Of a DNA stretch of 64,000 nucleotides, positions 1 through 7,980 are shown one piece after another. A program made the position numbers and the translations under genes. The stretch covers positions 1,054,001 to 1,118,000 of the forward strand of contig NZ_VEBF01000002.1 of NCBI RefSeq assembly GCF_007676705.1, written 5' to 3'. The notes beneath the pieces are model-generated. The model was not told the DNA's origin and did no database searches. It worked only from the letters and a program-made list of their open reading frames with translations. Origin of the DNA: Paenibacillus xylanexedens. Lineage in GTDB: Bacteria; Bacillota; Bacilli; Paenibacillales; Paenibacillaceae. Each line of letters starts with the position of its first letter. Within the stretch, counting starts at the first letter, position 1.

Positions 1-990
1 CCAAAGAAATATTAATGCAAAAGTCTAAGTTGTTGAGAAAATCCGTTTACAAGATCGATGAAAAAATGAAGGATAAATTCCCACCGAAAACAACGACGAA
101 CGAATTGTCTGATGAACTGGACTATTGCCAAAAAGTTATAGATGCAGTAGAAAAAGAAGAATCCCTCCGTGAATACCCAAAGGTGAAAGAAAAGCTGAAC
201 TACTTAAAAGAAATCGTAGCTGATCACCATGAGCACTTTCAACTCAGCAATGATCCAGATGCACGCATAAGTCACAAAACGGCAGACTCCTCGTTCTTCG
301 GCTACAAAACACATCTTGCTATGAATGAAGAACGAATTATTACAGCTGCGGTGGTTACGACTGGTGAGAAAAGTGATGGAAAACAACTTCAAACTCTCAT
401 TGAAAAAAGTCGTGACACAGGTATGAAGATCGATACCGTCATTGGAGATACTGCCTATTCTGAAAAAGATAATATTCAATATGCCAATCACAACGAATTA
501 CAATTAATATCAAAATTAAACCCTAATATCACACAAGGAACTCGTAAAAAAGAAGATGAATTTGAGTTTAATAAAGATGCAGGTATGTACGTTTGTAAAG
601 CTAGACATTTGGCGATTCAAAGAGCGCGTACAGGTAAGAAAGGTATGAATAATAACCAAAAGAATACCTACATGTTTGACATTGAAAAATGCAAAGTATG
701 CCCAATGAAAGACGGGTGCTATAAAGAAGGTGCGAAAAGTAAAACCTATTCTGTAACCATCAAATCGAACCGAACATAAGGAACATGAGGCATTTCAAAA
801 TAGCGATGGTTTCAAAGAAAAATCGAAAGAACGTTATAAAATTGAAGCAAAAAATAGTGAACTCAAGCATAGACACGGGTATGATGTTGCATCGTCCTCG
901 GGTCTTGTTGGCATGCAAATGCAAGGTGCCATGGCCATATTTACTGTTAATCTCAAGCGAATCATTACACTCATAAAAGCCTCAAAGTAA
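1..990 (+). pseudogene. IS1182-family transposase, 5'-truncated by the window and frameshifted
   Basis: The main frame is open from the first base with no stop, so the ATG at 15 is not necessarily the true start. It carries the DDE-type segment (FGYKTHLAMNEE, then VIGDTAYSEKDN) and a cysteine cluster (CKVCPMKDGC) typical of IS1182 transposases. At about 768-779 the frame meets TAA, while the family C-terminus continues in another frame from about 775 to 990 (KERYKIEAKNSELKHRHGYD, then GAMAIFTVNLKRI). One indel therefore separates the last 70 or so residues from the rest. Without another active copy this element is probably dead. An assembly error at this point is the alternative. Confidence 0.75.
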
Positions 991-1002
991 AAGGATAAAG
1001 AG

Positions 1003-1046
1003 AAAGGCTATATTCCGTTCCAATATGAACGAAATATAGCCTTTTT
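1003..1046. terminator. Hairpin terminator after the IS1182 transposase
   Basis: Inverted repeat aaaggctatat / atatagccttt followed by a T run on the plus strand. It sits directly after the transposase reading frame. Confidence 0.6.
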
Positions 1047-1151
1047 GATTTAAAATAAATCTTAACAAATTAAAAACGCAAGTTTTTCAGTGGCCTCCCA
1101 AACTGGGAGGTAATCTTTTAGAGTCTCCATCTCTGATAACTCCACTTTTTT

Positions 1152-2559
1152 TTAAGATAATAGTTTCTCTATTCCCTTGATATCTTCAGAAGTTTCCTGA
1201 ATTTCGTTATCTTTTTTCTTAATAAGATTATTAAACATTTCTGGATTGAAAGCGCTCTTACCCATGATAGCTTTTGGAACTTCAGCGTTTAATGCCGCAA
1301 GCTCATCATAGTGCCCTTCCAGTATACTTTGCAGTTTTTTAATTTTCTCCTCTTCTTCATTAGAAACATTCTGTTTTATTGATTCAATTTGTGATTGAAA
1401 ATCTATGGTGCTAAGTTGACTTAAGTATATATCCACTCTCTCCAAGACTTGCCTCTCTACTTTCTTTGAAGAAAAGGTTGCCTGTCCATTACAATCCGTT
1501 TTCCCTTGCAATTTCCCACTACAACGATAACTTTTATTCTGATTGTATTTAATAATTTCTCCACTAGCTGCTTTGTATTTATTTACAAATGTAGTCGATG
1601 TCAATCTAGAGTTACAACAACCACATCTGGCTATCCCAGTTAAAAGCAAACTCCCTTTAGTGCTCATCGGAATGGATGCTTCGTTTGTTTTGTAATTCTT
1701 AGGATTCTTTTTCTCTCTTATTTCCTGTACAGTCTTCCATTCCTCTTCTGAGACTATTATTAATTCAGGGATCTGTTTTGAGAATATCTCGTCTCCCTTT
1801 TCTGTTCTGTATCTCATCACTCCTTTGTAAATTGGATTCTTAAGTATGACATTTACAGTTGGAGCCCCCCCATTGCTTTGCTTTTCTTGTCGGGACATTT
1901 TCTTCATTTAGAAGTTTAGATATTCTTAATTGTCCGTATCCTTCTTCGAGAACTAAACGGAATATTTTATGTACGATCTTTGACTCTTCTTCGTGCTTGT
2001 CTAGTTTATGCAGTGCTTTCCCTTTCTTATTTATATTACCTAAATCAACACTTTTATAACCGTAAGGGATACCACCTCCCCTGAAAACACCATCTTCGGC
2101 CATCTGCATATGTTTTTCGTTGACGCGGTCAGAGATCTTTCTACTTTCATCGCTTGACTGCCAAAACCATAAATAATTGATCATCCGATCTGTGTGTGCT
2201 TCAATTTTTTGCTGACCTTCTATTACTGACCACATTTCAACCCCTTTGTTTACAAACCATTCAAGCACAAAGGGAGTTTCATCCTCTTTTCTCCCAAGCC
2301 TATCAAACATAAAGACTAACAATACATCAAACAAGCCATTTTCTGCGTCCTCTTTAGCCTGTTGGATCACGTCACGATTAGAAGCGGATACTTTGAAGCC
2401 GGATACACCTTTTTCAGTATATTCTTTTACCAGTTTCCAACCATCCTTCTTTTCAATCATTCCTCTACATGATCGTTGTTGCATTGGTATATCATTTCCA
2501 TCTAGCTGCCCTTTTGTAGATACACGATACAGAGTTGCTACCCGTTTAATTTGCACCAT
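1152..2559 (-). pseudogene. Large serine recombinase, frameshifted in a homopolymer
   Basis: The N-terminal frame (1840-2559) has the resolvase catalytic domain with nucleophile Ser14 (YRVSTKGQ), the DRLGR motif and the start of the recombinase domain. The C-terminal frame (1152-1907) resumes with LKNPIYKG, a zinc-ribbon-like CGCC...C pair and a coiled coil, as in phage and transposon integrases of this class. The two frames overlap at a run of seven Gs on the coding strand (plus-strand C7 at 1865-1871). Taking out one G restores a single protein of about 470 residues. The gene is either a pseudogene, slippage-prone, or mis-assembled. No att site was identified beside it, so its substrate is unknown. 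Confidence 0.8.
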
Positions 2560-2721
2560 TTTTCCACCACCATATCTTTTTTTCTGTGCTATGTTTTTCA
2601 GTATCCATTACTACTTTCACCATATAAACAACATCCAAATTGTACCATTAACCCTATTTTTCAGCAACAAAACTACCTACACATAGTCATGCAGGTAGCC
2701 ATAAAATTTATTATTATTTTT

Positions 2722-2785
2722 GAAATGAAAGAAACCGAGAGCAACTCTCTTGAGATATCTCAAAAGGAATTGCTTTCGGTTTTTC
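2722..2785 (-). terminator. Terminator downstream of tRNA-Val
   Basis: On the minus strand aaccgaaagcaa pairs with ttgctctcggtt and is followed by tttcttt. It lies immediately after the tRNA 3' end. Confidence 0.7.
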
Positions 2786-2788
2786 GAA

Positions 2789-2860
2789 TAGGACGAGTGG
2801 GGATCGAACCCACGACCCTTACCCTGTCAAGATAATGCTCTCCCGCTGAGCTATCGCCCT
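2789..2860 (-). tRNA. tRNA-Val (anticodon GAC)
   Basis: The minus strand folds as a cloverleaf. The acceptor stem is AGGGCGA / TCGTCCT, the D stem GCTC / GAGC, and the anticodon stem TTATC / GGTAA with loop TTGACAG and anticodon GAC. The T arm is GTGGG TTCGATC CCCAC. The base after the acceptor is A, followed by TTC rather than CCA, so CCA is not encoded. The gene stands alone beside the broken recombinase rather than in a tRNA cluster. Confidence 0.85.
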
Positions 2861-3065
2861 GTAATAATTAAAATGTATCAATCACGGTCATACTACCACA
2901 TTCAGCTGAGCTAACAGATCATGATATATAATTTGTTTCCCAATCAAGTAACAGTATCATATCAAGTAACCGTGTTCATTGTCAATAATTTATTTGGTTA
3001 TAATTCACCTGAAATGGAGCACAATAAAGGAAAGATTACCATTTCAGCAACGAGGTGAATTCCCC

Positions 3066-3317
3066 ATGAGAAACAAAACAAAACGCCGGGACCACGATAA
3101 ATTCACAAAATGCTTTCTCCCCTTCGTTGGGCTTATCGTTCTGATTACATCCGTTACCGGTTGCAGCTTGGAGAAGGATGAACATACGGTACAATTCCAA
3201 CAATTACAACAGCCCAATGAACATAGTGAATCTCTGCCTGTCTGGCTGGACGTATACTCCAAATCTGTGATTCAGGATGTATATTCTCCTGGAGGAAGCA
3301 GCGAAGTCTTGCCATGA
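3066..3317 (+). CDS. Small predicted lipoprotein
   Basis: The start at 3066 is chosen because GAGGTG lies 8 bases upstream; a longer in-frame reading from 2979 lacks such a site. The 83-residue product has a basic N-terminus, a hydrophobic stretch and a lipobox ending LITSVTGC, so it should be lipidated on that Cys and held on the outer face of the membrane. The short mature part is polar and I recognise no domain. A TATAAT-like -10 at 2999-3004 lies upstream, but its spacing to TTGTCA (14) is poor. Function unknown. Confidence 0.6.
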   Translation: MRNKTKRRDHDKFTKCFLPFVGLIVLITSVTGCSLEKDEHTVQFQQLQQPNEHSESLPVWLDVYSKSVIQDVYSPGGSSEVLP

Positions 3318-3333
3318 AGAGTAAACAGAGGAG

Positions 3334-3447
3334 TTACTCATCTTCATCCCACTTGCGTGAGTATGCTTTCTTGGTCACGTAATACAACAGAGTAATCATT
3401 CCCGCCGACATTAACAAAGTAATTACCATGATGCCTGCCATGCCCAT
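3334..3447 (-). CDS. Small single-pass membrane protein (37 aa)
   Basis: This short frame starts MGMAGIMVITLLMSAG and ends YYVTKKAYSRKWDEDE, giving one transmembrane helix followed by a basic then acidic tail, a layout common for real small membrane proteins. A G-rich ribosome binding site (gagagggggg) lies 6-7 bases before the ATG; an adjacent in-frame GTG at 3450 is an alternative start. No family is recognised. It sits between the lipoprotein gene and the divergent acetyltransferase. Confidence 0.5.
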   Translation of the reverse strand: MGMAGIMVITLLMSAGMITLLYYVTKKAYSRKWDEDE

Positions 3448-3484
3448 CACCAGCCCCCCTCTCCCAATATGTTCCAAGCTTAAC

Positions 3485-3513
3485 TATACAGGAAAAGCAT
3501 TTTTTTGTATAAT
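3485..3513 (+). promoter_or_regulatory. Sigma-A-type promoter for the GNAT gene
   Basis: TATAAT at 3508-3513 preceded by TG, with TATACA (4 of 6 matches to the -35 consensus) 17 bases upstream at 3485-3490. Confidence 0.5.
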
Positions 3514-3558
3514 TCAGTCTGATATGTCGCGCAAGAGCAGAAAGAAGGAATGGTGGAA

Positions 3559-4002
3559 TTGGCAGCTGAGATTAGTTATGTAACGACAGAAGAACAACTG
3601 GAGCAGGCCTTGGGGATTCGACATCACGTTTTTGTGATTGAGCAACAGGTGCCTGCGGAGATTGAGATTGATCAATACGATGTCATCAGTCCGGATGTGC
3701 ATCATGTATTGTTAAGTACAGATGGACAGGCTGTGGCCACGGGACGTCTGATCTATTACAGTAAGGATACTGCCAAAATGCAACGGATCGCGGTGCTCGA
3801 GTCTCATCGTTCATTTGGTTATGGACGTGTGCTTCTGCTGGCAATGGAGGAACGGGCACGTGAACTCGGCTTATCCTATTCCGTACTTGATGCTCAATGT
3901 CAGGCACAGAAATTCTATGAGAAACTGGGTTATGAAGTGATTTCGGAAGAACCTTTTTATGATGCAGATATATTGCATGTTCGTATGAAAAAGAGTCTGT
4001 AA
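3559..4002 (+). CDS. GNAT-family N-acetyltransferase
   Basis: The protein has the GNAT order: an N-terminal strand-helix region (RHHVFVIEQQVP), the acetyl-CoA binding segment (MQRIAVLESHRSFGYGRVLL, with the R/Q-x-x-G-x-G/A pattern), and a C-terminal FYEKLGYEV signature. It resembles the YjcF/ElaA-like branch, which acetylates unidentified small molecules or proteins in the cytoplasm. The frame opens with ATG at 3550, but AAGAAGGA ends at 3549, flush against that ATG. The in-frame TTG at 3559, nine bases after the site, is therefore the more likely start. Substrate cannot be inferred. Confidence 0.85.
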   Translation: MAAEISYVTTEEQLEQALGIRHHVFVIEQQVPAEIEIDQYDVISPDVHHVLLSTDGQAVATGRLIYYSKDTAKMQRIAVLESHRSFGYGRVLLLAMEERARELGLSYSVLDAQCQAQKFYEKLGYEVISEEPFYDADILHVRMKKSL

Positions 4003-4114
4003 AACCTCTTCGCAGGCAGGTCTTATCAGCACATGGTGCATACTTCCGAGGAATTCGGATAGGCTAATCAGGTAAACAGATTCCTATCTCGTCATATAAG
4101 GAGAGTGTGACATC

Positions 4115-4351
4115 ATGGATCAAACGACACGCGAGAGTTTCACAGCAGTACAGAAAAATGGCGACGGTGACCTGACAGCTTTTCAGACTTCAGCAGGACG
4201 TGTTCTGGATTATCAACAGGCACTTGCAGAAGTACAAGCTGGGGCTATTGCCGGCGTGAATGTGTTTAAAGGCAAGGATGGAGAAATGTACATTCGCGGC
4301 GATGCCGACGGCGACCCAACCAACAACCTGGACCAACTTCCCCATTTCTAA
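4115..4351 (+). CDS. DUF3892 family protein
   Basis: A 78-residue protein with the DUF3892 layout: a leading strand with KNGDGDLTAF, a central LDYQQALAEVQAGAIAGVNV, and the closing GDADGDPTNNLDQLP. The family is common in Bacillus and Paenibacillus and has no assigned function. AAGGAGAG lies about nine bases before the ATG. It is a single gene closed by its own terminator. Confidence 0.85.
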   Translation: MDQTTRESFTAVQKNGDGDLTAFQTSAGRVLDYQQALAEVQAGAIAGVNVFKGKDGEMYIRGDADGDPTNNLDQLPHF

Positions 4352-4384
4352 AATAGATACACACGTCATACGTGTGACACAGTA

Positions 4385-4418
4385 AGCGCCGATCCGGTTA
4401 TCCGGGTTGGCGTTTTCT
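4385..4418 (+). terminator. Terminator of the DUF3892 gene
   Basis: Stem cgccgatccgg / ccgggttggcg with loop TTAT, followed by ttttctta. A smaller palindrome (cacacgt...acgtgtg) sits just before it. Confidence 0.8.
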
Positions 4419-4440
4419 TATTTCACTGTATTGCGTGTTC

Positions 4441-4598
4441 AAAAAGTCTGATTTTCAGTGCCGAGAAGATGGAATGAAGCTAGAAATGGAGTAGCGGAGC
4501 GTAGGGAAACTACGTGAGCAACGGAGATTTCGGCTGAATTCCATATTCGATGCTGATGATGCCGTCAGGCATGGATTCGTAATCAAAATTGAACAACA
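4441..4598. repeat. Probable dispersed intergenic repeat, Paenibacillus type
   Basis: A noncoding block with internal inverted segments (gccga...tcggc, ggaat...attcc, gtagcg...aactacg). The wording is similar to intergenic elements I have seen repeated in Paenibacillus genomes. Only one copy is in this window, so its repeat status rests on memory. Confidence 0.35.
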
Positions 4599-4599
4599 T

Positions 4600-4881
4600 C
4601 TAGTAGTCCGTAAAATATTTTACGGAGTCCCCGGAAGGCTGGCTTTTGCGAATTGGCTGTTGTGCCTGTTCCCATGCCTGCAAGATCTGTATCCCTTCAA
4701 GATTCGAATGGTTATCCCATGCGATATGCCCAGTGCGTTCAAGCTCCAGCAATGACTCATGAATGAATGCTTTGCTCCGTCCGGTCTTGTTCTCCAGTTC
4801 ATCCATACGCGGCAGCCTGCGCCGCTGTCCTGCATAGTTCACCATAATTCGCAAAATTTTGCGTTCAAAGTCGTTCAGCAT
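4600..4881 (-). CDS. Small winged-helix protein, SOS-box operon
   Basis: The 93-residue protein starts MLNDFERKILRIMVNYAG and shows helix-turn-helix spacing around LPRMDELENKTGRSKAFIHE, then a wing-like strand. It is a clear paralogue of the prophage protein at 25934-26227: same opening (ML-D-x-RK-LRI), RRR(L/F)P, ELxxKTG, and a C-terminal aromatic-Tyr end. It is the second gene of an operon whose first gene (4865-5092) overlaps it by 17 bases and carries a LexA-box promoter. A DNA-binding role after DNA damage is inference; no target is known. Confidence 0.7.
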   Translation of the reverse strand: MLNDFERKILRIMVNYAGQRRRLPRMDELENKTGRSKAFIHESLLELERTGHIAWDNHSNLEGIQILQAWEQAQQPIRKSQPSGDSVKYFTDY

Positions 4882-5092
4882 ACTTTACCTCCCCATTCAT
4901 ATCCGTAACAGGACGCCATGCCAGAATACCTTGCTCCAAGAATGTTCGAGGCGAGCCTTCTTTTCCTGCTGATGCCCTAATCATCCCGCCACGTACACTA
5001 TTTATGCGAATCTGTCGCTGCGTAATCTGTCCAGCACGATCCATGTAGACAAGCTCCACCATCTGGCCAATATATTTCCCTAGCATAATCAT
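4865..5092 (-). CDS. Small beta-rich protein, first gene of SOS-box operon
   Basis: A 75-residue protein rich in predicted strands (IGQMVELVYMD, ITQRQIRINSVRGGMIRA, ILAWRPV), resembling a small SH3/Sm-like or WYL-like barrel; I cannot name a family. GGAGGG precedes the start. Its promoter contains a LexA box and the downstream winged-helix gene overlaps its end, so the two are probably co-expressed in the SOS response. The equivalent prophage operon pairs the winged-helix protein with a YolD-like protein, whose C-terminal half is also a small beta domain. Confidence 0.65.
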   Translation of the reverse strand: MIMLGKYIGQMVELVYMDRAGQITQRQIRINSVRGGMIRASAGKEGSPRTFLEQGILAWRPVTDMNGEVKYAERL

Positions 5093-5124
5093 CCCTCCGA
5101 TAAGAACGTTTGTTTGTATTTCTT

Positions 5125-5154
5125 ATTATATGCGAACATAAGTTCTTTATTCAA
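5125..5154 (-). promoter_or_regulatory. LexA-controlled sigma-A promoter
   Basis: On the minus strand TTGAAT (-35) and TATAAT (-10) are 18 bases apart. Between them lies a Bacillus-type LexA box, GAAC-N4-GTTC, at 5134-5145. A second near-match (GAAC-N4-GTTT) is at 5104-5115, downstream of the -10. The position implies repression by LexA and induction by DNA damage. Confidence 0.85.
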
Positions 5155-5181
5155 TAGTAAAAAAAGGGTTTTATGATAAAT

Positions 5182-5223
5182 AAAAAAACCAGACTGTCAC
5201 CTTAGGAATGAAGGCAGTCTGGT
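5182..5223 (-). terminator. Terminator of the DUF3889 gene
   Basis: On the minus strand accagactgcc pairs with gacagtctggt, followed by a run of seven Ts. Confidence 0.8.
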
Positions 5224-5282
5224 CCCACTAATGGTATAGCTACTATAAAAACATTCTTGTAATCACCAAGTTCAGATATGGA

Positions 5283-5603
5283 TCAGTGTCGATCCGATTC
5301 CGAAAATTGTACTTTTTTCAATTGCTGCGTGGACGGATTAAAGTCAACACTGACATAGACTGCGAATTGCCTACCATCCTTAGCACGGACCCACAGCTTA
5401 AACTGTTCTCGTGATTCATCTGCTGTGAGAGATGTCCGACCGATATGCTTGTAGTCCAATATATCCACATTGTACTTGGTTTGTGTTTCTTTGACTGCAA
5501 TAATTCCCCATTTCGCATAATCCGGGATGGCGGCACCTGTTCCTGACGTGATTCCGGCTAAACTCAGGACTACCGTCATGACGGTAACGATGAGCATTCT
5601 CAT
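5283..5603 (-). CDS. Secreted DUF3889 protein
   Basis: The start at 5603 is chosen because AAGGAGT lies seven bases upstream; a longer reading from 5651 has no such site. The product opens with a signal peptide (MRMLIVTVMTVVLSLAG), then carries the DUF3889 signature: IPDYAKWG, KYNVDILDYKHIGR, and a C-terminal Phe-Lys-Leu-Trp strand repeat. Members are about 100 residues long and exported; their function is unknown. It is followed by its own terminator and is probably monocistronic. Confidence 0.8.
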   Translation of the reverse strand: MRMLIVTVMTVVLSLAGITSGTGAAIPDYAKWGIIAVKETQTKYNVDILDYKHIGRTSLTADESREQFKLWVRAKDGRQFAVYVSVDFNPSTQQLKKVQFSESDRH

Positions 5604-5659
5604 TTCACTCACTCCTTGGGACAATATGTTTCTGTTATATTGCCCGTCCAAGTTTTATT

Positions 5660-5968
5660 TTACCCGAATAAACGAAAGATCCAGGCCAGTGGCCTTAAGG
5701 AAAAGGAAACGACATGCACAAGTCGGTCAAACGAATTAGGAGGCCCCGTCTGGAAGCTAATACCCCAATCACCTGAAAATAAGTGTTGTTGTGTCTGTCT
5801 CTCCTCAGGACGTTCCAACCCGTATTTTTTCTCAAGTAACTTCCTCGTTTGTTCGTCTACCTGAGCCTCGTTCGTAGCGACATATGCCGTGACAGGCCCG
5901 CTGCTTATGTACATCAGAATCATTAGAAACATCGAAATCCGCGCTATTTTTATGTACCTTTTTTCCAT
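5660..5968 (-). CDS. Hypothetical exported or membrane-anchored protein
   Basis: The ATG at 5968 has AAGGAG six bases upstream, which favours it over the in-frame start at 5986. The 103-residue product has an N-terminal hydrophobic segment (ISMFLMILMYISSGPVTAY) that could be a signal peptide or anchor. A charged middle with KYGLERPEER follows, then a hydrophobic C-terminus (LRPLAWIFRLFG). No family is recognised. It lies upstream of, and in the same direction as, the DUF3889 gene, with a gap of about 55 bases, so the two may be co-transcribed. Confidence 0.55.
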   Translation of the reverse strand: MEKRYIKIARISMFLMILMYISSGPVTAYVATNEAQVDEQTRKLLEKKYGLERPEERQTQQHLFSGDWGISFQTGPPNSFDRLVHVVSFSLRPLAWIFRLFG

Positions 5969-6227
5969 CTTTCTCTCCTTCACCAATATAGGGTATCTAT
6001 TGTACTTCTAAGACTCATTTAAAAATTAGATTATACATAACATTCAACATATTGGAAATAGAAAATGGAAAACGAGATGAGGCATCTGACATGTAATACT
6101 TAAGTCCCATTTGGTTAATTTTATGTTTAAAAAAGGCAATAGCCGTGTAATGAGCCATGACAGAATGACTTCACGATCTGAATCCCTACATGATCTGTAA
6201 CACCACATTCGAGGAGGTTATCCCTAT

Positions 6228-7130
6228 ATGTTCAAACGCTTGGATGAAATCCTGATTGAAATTCCTAATGTCGAAAAGCCAGATCCGAATGCAGCAGCAG
6301 CCATACAAGAATTGCTCGGTGGCAAATTCGGAGAAATGTCAACGTTGAACAACTACCTCTATCAATCGTTTAATTTTCGCTCCAAAGAAAAGTTGAAGCC
6401 CTTCTATGACCTCGTCATGAGTATTACGGCCGAAGAATTAGGTCATGTTGAGCTGGTGTCTCATGGTATTAACAAATGCCTTAGAGGATCAACCGAATAC
6501 AAAGAACCCGACAATACCCCCCTCGGTTCCGTGAAGGATGCTCGTCTGTCCTATCACTTCCTGGCAGGAGCACAAGGAGCAATGCCTTTCGACTCCATGG
6601 GTAATCCGTGGACCGGTGCGAATGTCTTCAATAGCGGTAATCTCGTCGAGGATTTGCTTCATAACTTCTTCCTCGAATGTGGTGCGCGTACGCATAAAAT
6701 GAAAGTATATGAAATGACAGATCACCCGGCAGCCCGCGAAGTCGTCGGTTTTCTGCTTGTACGTGGCGGCGTGCACGTGGTTGCCTATGCAAAAGCAATC
6801 GAAATTGCAACCGGCGTAAATGTGACCAAACTGATTCCGATTCCTTCACTGGATAATAAGGCTTTCAATGAAGCTCGTAAATATGAGGAAAAAGGGGTAC
6901 ACACCAAGCTGTATACCTATAGTGATAAAGACTTTAATGCCATCGATCAGATCTGGAAAGGAACGCACCCCGAAGATGGACAACCTTTGGAGGTTATCCA
7001 AGGCATACCTCAGGGATTCCCGATTCCGGAAGCTCCGGCAGTGGAGGAAGAATTCGCACCAGGCATCTCACAAGAAGACTTTAAGGAAATTGCACGTCGT
7101 CTGAAAATGGCTGGGAATATTGCGGATTAA
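6228..7130 (+). CDS. Manganese catalase family protein
   Basis: A 300-residue di-manganese catalase homologue, predicted to dismutate hydrogen peroxide in the cytoplasm or spore. All five expected metal ligands are visible: Glu36 (GKFGEMSTL), Glu70 and His73 (EELGH), Glu150 (FFLECGAR) and His183 (GGVHV). The spacing matches the Lactobacillus plantarum enzyme closely. The C-terminal tail is rich in Pro and Glu. GGAGG precedes the ATG. It has its own terminator and about 240 bases of upstream noncoding DNA in which I see no convincing promoter. Confidence 0.92.
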   Translation: MFKRLDEILIEIPNVEKPDPNAAAAIQELLGGKFGEMSTLNNYLYQSFNFRSKEKLKPFYDLVMSITAEELGHVELVSHGINKCLRGSTEYKEPDNTPLGSVKDARLSYHFLAGAQGAMPFDSMGNPWTGANVFNSGNLVEDLLHNFFLECGARTHKMKVYEMTDHPAAREVVGFLLVRGGVHVVAYAKAIEIATGVNVTKLIPIPSLDNKAFNEARKYEEKGVHTKLYTYSDKDFNAIDQIWKGTHPEDGQPLEVIQGIPQGFPIPEAPAVEEEFAPGISQEDFKEIARRLKMAGNIAD

Positions 7131-7191
7131 GGAACAATTTGTTTAACAGGTTCTTTCCCTATATATAGATTTTTTAACTCTATGTTTAAGT

Positions 7192-7241
7192 AAAGCCCTC
7201 CAACCCTGCTGCTGAATGCAGAGAGGGTTGGAGGGCTTTGT
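7192..7241 (+). terminator. Terminator of the manganese catalase gene
   Basis: Perfect 16-bp stem beginning aaagccctcc, with a 16-base loop, ending in a short T run. It is about 60 bases after the stop codon. Confidence 0.85.
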
Positions 7242-7354
7242 TATACTAAATTTATGATACAATTTTATGGTGCAAAATGAGTATGTTGTATGCACGTCAT
7301 TTCCTGAGAATTTAGCTGTAAAAGTAAACCGGATCTCTGTTCACATCGTTAAAC

Positions 7355-7648
7355 TTAGTTAAACTCCAACACCGATTCCTCCCGCTGACTCATGACTTCA
7401 ATTAGCATGTTGGCACCCAGACGAAAACCTTGTGCAAACGCTGCTTCCGTATGCATGCCCTCGCATCTGCCACACAAGTCAAATAACTGTTCAAGCTCAA
7501 GAAATTCATTCTCGCTCAAACGATTCTTCCATTGCTCTGTCAGAGCTGCAATCTGCCGCCCTAACGCTTGGTATTCAGGATGTGTCGGCATCATCATCTC
7601 ATCCGGTCGAAGTCGTCCATTATATAATGCTTCTAATATCGAATTCAT
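7355..7648 (-). CDS. DUF6809 family protein
   Basis: The ATG at 7648 has AGGAGG six bases upstream; the reading frame continues upstream without a better start. The 97-residue product opens MNSILEALYNGRLRPDE, then shows helical segments with FLELEQLFDLCGRC and AFAQGFRLGANMLIE. This matches, from memory, the DUF6809 family of small Firmicute proteins. Function unknown. It lies downstream of the ribbon-helix-helix gene in the same direction, separated by a hairpin. Confidence 0.7.
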   Translation of the reverse strand: MNSILEALYNGRLRPDEMMMPTHPEYQALGRQIAALTEQWKNRLSENEFLELEQLFDLCGRCEGMHTEAAFAQGFRLGANMLIEVMSQREESVLEFN

Positions 7649-7745
7649 GTGCATCCTCCTGTATATCAATTCGCACCTCACTTGAATGAACGTTCTACAC
7701 ATGGTAGGATATTTATGCAGTCGCTCATTCAAGTGATTGCGGTAT

Positions 7746-7786
7746 AGGAAGCAGCGTGTTCTTCGTGGGACTAGCGCTGCTTCCTT
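7746..7786. terminator. Hairpin at the end of the ribbon-helix-helix gene
   Basis: Stem aggaagcagcg / cgctgcttcct (perfect 11 bp). The T run is on the plus strand, the wrong side for the minus-strand gene, so it may act as an attenuator or an RNA end-stabiliser rather than a terminator. Confidence 0.5.
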
Positions 7787-7787
7787 T

Positions 7788-7967
7788 TTATTTTTGGAGC
7801 TCGTCGTAAATCTTCTCAATCCCTTTGCGAACGATGTCTGATCGATTCGTATTCAGCTTCTCAGCCGAAATATCGAGCTTGTTCATAATTTCCTCATCAA
7901 CACGTATTTCAATCGTTCTGCTTTTGGGTTTGTCAGATTTAGGCCGCCCCATCTTTTTGGCGGACAT
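7788..7967 (-). CDS. Ribbon-helix-helix (CopG/Arc-like) regulator, 59 aa
   Basis: A 59-residue protein opening MSAKKMGRPKSDKPKSRTIE, then the RHH core: a strand (TIEIRVDEE), helix 1 (MNKLDISAEKLN) and helix 2 after NTNRSDIVRKGIEKIYDEL. The basic GRPKSDKPK head is common in small phage and plasmid RHH repressors. AGAGGTG lies about six bases before the ATG. The gene sits directly behind a promoter overlapped by a 40-bp perfect palindrome, the arrangement expected for autorepression by a dimeric-tetrameric RHH protein. No toxin gene is adjacent; DUF6809 is the only downstream partner. Confidence 0.8.
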   Translation of the reverse strand: MSAKKMGRPKSDKPKSRTIEIRVDEEIMNKLDISAEKLNTNRSDIVRKGIEKIYDELQK

Positions 7968-7980
7968 TGCTTCACCTCTT

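Larger units (their letters stand above)
1..1095 (+). mobile_element. IS1182-family insertion sequence, 3' remnant
   Basis: The segment carries the transposase 3' part, a hairpin with a T tract just after it (1003-1046), and a further inverted repeat (cctccc...gggagg) near 1090 that I take as close to the element end. The 5' end lies outside the window, so the full length and left terminal repeat cannot be seen. The family is recognised from the protein only; the end position is an estimate. Confidence 0.6.

Noticed and set aside
6120..6145. A sigma-B promoter for the manganese catalase
   Set aside because: GTTTAA is present, but no GGGTAT-like -10 follows at the right distance.
7648..7819. 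N-terminal extension of the DUF6809 frame upstream of 7648
   Set aside because: It runs through the hairpin and into the ribbon-helix-helix gene, while AGGAGG sits exactly before the internal ATG.
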